Assembly (NCBI GenBank): GCA_050736615.1
Contig: JBOHWL010000058.1
Location: 1 to 6,742 of the forward strand
Source: JBOHWJ01 sp050736615
Lineage (GTDB): Bacteria > Desulfobacterota > Binatia > Binatales > Binataceae
DNA: 6,742 bases
Reading direction: 5' to 3'
The position numbers and the translations under genes were made by a program. Position 1 is the stretch's first letter, and each line of letters starts with the position of its first letter. Below are positions 4,990 through 6,742 of the stretch, piece after piece. The notes beneath the pieces were generated by a model, which made no database searches, was not told the DNA's origin, and was given only the letters and a program-made list of their open reading frames with translations.

Positions 4990-5811
4990 CTAGCCGCTGG
5001 CGCGGACGCGTTCCCGCCGGGAGAACTGGGAAACAAAGCCGAGCGCCGCGCTCGCCACCCGCTCCTTTTCGGTATCGACGGTAATCACGTGGAAGCTTTC
5101 CTCGAGCGTGATCGCGCGTTTATGACCGGTCCCAAGATGATTCATGACGAACTCGACGTTCTTCTCGCAGGGGCAGGTATGGTCGCGGCGGCCGTGAATC
5201 ACCATGGTCGGCTGCACGATTTCATGCAGCCGCGGGCGCACCAATTCGCTTAATTCGCCCAGATTAAAGGCGGCGCTCAGCGGCATCAGGCGGGTCCCCG
5301 GATGGATTCCACGCGCGGCATTGTCGTGGATATCGGAACCGCCGGGCTGATGGAAGTAAATGCGATCGGCGAGACCCCGCAGCGGCCTCATCGCGCGCAG
5401 CAGCAGGCGGGTTTTGAGCGGCAGAAAAAAAGCCGGCGCCAGCAACATCAGGCCCGCCACCGCTTCTCTTTGATCGGCGGCCAGTCGCGCGGCCAGCACC
5501 GCGCCCATCGAAAGCCCGATGACCACGTTGGGGTCGCCATACTCGCGCAGCCGTTCGAAGCCCTCGACCACGCTTTCGTACCAATTGATGTGCGTGGTGG
5601 CGCCCAATTCCTCAGGTGCGCCGGCGTGACCGGCCAAGCGCACGCCGTGCACGCGCACGCCGGCGGCGGCCAGCCGCTCGCCCAAGTAGCGCATTTCATA
5701 TGGAGTGCCGGTTAAGCCATGAATCAGCAGCGCGCTCACGCCCGCGCCGGGAAAGAGAAACTCCGAGATGTCAACGCCGCCTGGGTGGGGGTCCTCGTCC
5801 GCTCTACTCAT
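4990..5811 (-). CDS. Alpha/beta hydrolase, Est30-like carboxylesterase / monoacylglycerol lipase family
   Basis: This 273-residue protein has the alpha/beta-hydrolase core: the oxyanion-hole segment LLIHGLTGTP (28-37), VRLAGHAG (57-64), the nucleophile elbow GLSMG (S101), the acid D210 in VIHGRRDHTCP, and H241 in SFHVITVD. The last motif and the overall length match the Est30/YvaK-type carboxylesterases and related monoglyceride lipases, which hydrolyse short-chain esters or monoacylglycerols. The exact substrate is unknown. The residue after the elbow is Ala (GLSMGA) where Est30-type enzymes have a second Gly. The cap region (~130-185) is rich in Arg and Leu. There is no signal peptide, so it is probably cytoplasmic. 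The ATG at 5811 lies 32 bases after the foldase gene on the same strand, with only a weak CAGG as ribosome binding site, so it is probably read from the same transcript. Confidence 0.9.
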   Translation of the reverse strand: MSRADEDPHPGGVDISEFLFPGAGVSALLIHGLTGTPYEMRYLGERLAAAGVRVHGVRLAGHAGAPEELGATTHINWYESVVEGFERLREYGDPNVVIGLSMGAVLAARLAADQREAVAGLMLLAPAFFLPLKTRLLLRAMRPLRGLADRIYFHQPGGSDIHDNAARGIHPGTRLMPLSAAFNLGELSELVRPRLHEIVQPTMVIHGRRDHTCPCEKNVEFVMNHLGTGHKRAITLEESFHVITVDTEKERVASAALGFVSQFSRRERVRASG

Positions 5812-5843
5812 ATATGCCTGGGGAGTTAATCGCCTGGCGCGGG

Positions 5844-6742
5844 TTACATCGGGGCTGGGCTCGAGTTTGAGCTGGCGCCAAGCGCGCTAGTATCAATCTG
5901 GATCCTAGCGTGTTGTTTCAGATGATTCACGAAATGAATAAAGGCCGCGGTGCGCCGCGCTTGCAGTAATTGTTGCACGAACGGCTTGCGCGCCGCCTGC
6001 CATTCGGCATCGGTCGGTGGGGTGCGCGTCAAAACCTCGAAAATATAGGAATCGCCCTGGTTTTCGATGACGTGGGGAATCACGCCTGGAATTTTGGGCA
6101 GCGCGGCGGCGGCATCGGCGATGTGGCCGACTGGCCCGACGCCTGGAAGTTCGCGCGCGGTTCTGGAGAATTCCGGCGTCGTTTGCACTTCGAGCCGGTT
6201 TTGCGCGGTTATCGAATTAAAATCGCCGGCGCCTTTGATCTGCTTCAAAATCGTTACGGCGGACTGATGCGCCCTGGATTCGGCTTGCAAATTAATGTAG
6301 GCCTGCCGCACCATTTCCTCAATGTCCTTGTATGGTGGAACGTGGGCGGGGTCACGCGCAACCATCTTGACCAGATACGGCACCGGTCCCTTAGTCACTG
6401 CGTGCACGTCGCCGGGGCTGAGCTTGAATACTTGTTGGGCCAGCTTGGGATCGTCCTCGGCGCCTCTAATCTGAGCGTTTTCGGTGAAAAAGGGCGTAGT
6501 CACGGCGGTCAGGCCGCGCTTTGTGGCCAAGTCCTCGAGGCTGTGGCCTGCCAGCCCGGCGGCCAGGTCCAAATCGAGGTCTTGGCGCGCCGTTTCGGTC
6601 CCCGCCTGACGGCGGAGGTCGTCGATGATCTTGGGGCGCACCTGAACCAACGTATCAACGCTTGCGGGCTTCACCTGTTCGACCTGGATGATGTGATAGC
6701 CGAAGCGGGTATGCGCGATGACGTACTGGCCGGGCTTGAGAC
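5844..6742 (-). CDS. ppiD: PpiD-like peptidylprolyl isomerase (parvulin-type foldase), C-terminal part, 5' end beyond the window
   Basis: The open frame enters from the right edge and ends at TAA (complement of 5844-5846), giving 298 visible residues. It begins with LKPGQYVIAHTRFGYHIIQVEQ, which is the end of a PPIC/parvulin domain (the TRFGYHII strand is diagnostic). About 275 residues follow that are mostly helical and charged, including a repeated mirror of the same idea (FKLSPGDVHAVTKGPVPYLVKMV), and the protein ends in a Ser/Ala/Pro tail. A long region after the parvulin domain fits PpiD, a periplasmic foldase anchored to the inner membrane, better than SurA, whose tail is short. The anchor and SurA-like N-terminal domain would be outside the window. 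The in-frame GTG at 6674 is not a real start, since the domain continues upstream of it. It precedes the esterase gene on the same strand. Confidence 0.8.
   Translation of the reverse strand, partial: LKPGQYVIAHTRFGYHIIQVEQVKPASVDTLVQVRPKIIDDLRRQAGTETARQDLDLDLAAGLAGHSLEDLATKRGLTAVTTPFFTENAQIRGAEDDPKLAQQVFKLSPGDVHAVTKGPVPYLVKMVARDPAHVPPYKDIEEMVRQAYINLQAESRAHQSAVTILKQIKGAGDFNSITAQNRLEVQTTPEFSRTARELPGVGPVGHIADAAAALPKIPGVIPHVIENQGDSYIFEVLTRTPPTDAEWQAARKPFVQQLLQARRTAAFIHFVNHLKQHARIQIDTSALGASSNSSPAPM

Noticed and set aside
1..6742. A new defence system, CRISPR array, prophage or RNA gene
   Set aside because: I looked on both strands for regularly spaced repeats, integrase or transposase motifs, nuclease or helicase signatures and tRNA-like arms, and saw none. 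The unusual content is limited to the decayed cassette, the repeat element and the small cysteine-cluster protein.

Overview
This is a GC-rich bacterial chromosomal window carrying a conserved housekeeping block between an eroding accessory module on the left and a chaperone/esterase pair on the opposite strand on the right. No rRNA, tRNA or CRISPR array is visible. The phylum cannot be fixed from the sequence. High GC, genes joined by short overlaps, a PpiD-type periplasmic foldase (implying an outer membrane) and intergenic repeats ending in TGTCATTCCGA suggest a Gram-negative such as a deltaproteobacterium-like or acidobacterium-like lineage. That is an inference.

Left region (1-1417, + strand): the tail of an ArsR-type repressor overlaps by ATGA a gene that is a chimera. 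Its first ~49 codons are the start of an AHSA1/SRPBCC domain, and the rest is a DUF899 thioredoxin-like protein with a CPSC motif. The DUF899 part is frameshifted about 20 codons before its expected end. After it lies a stretch whose pieces, read across several frames, resemble the N-terminus of a DUF2182 membrane protein. The picture is an ArsR-AHSA1-DUF899-DUF2182 cassette decaying by an internal deletion and frameshifts.

Centre (1418-4515, + strand): tsaD (tRNA t6A synthesis), rsmA/ksgA (16S rRNA dimethylation) and mutM/fpg (8-oxoguanine repair) overlap by 4 and 8 bases and look translationally coupled. tsaD has no visible Shine-Dalgarno and carries a TAAGCT six bases before its ATG, so it may be leaderless. 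A separate 104-residue protein of unknown function with a CxCxxxxC cluster follows at 4201, possibly with its own promoter.

The gap between convergent genes (4516-4989) holds a 288-bp element with exact 14-bp terminal inverted repeats and a strong internal hairpin. It looks like a short palindromic repeat whose left arm was split by a ~202-bp insertion. A more decayed relative lies beside it.

Right region (4990-6742, - strand): the C-terminal part of a PpiD-like parvulin foldase is followed after 32 bases by an Est30-like alpha/beta hydrolase with an intact Ser-Asp-His triad. Both probably belong to one operon that starts beyond the window.
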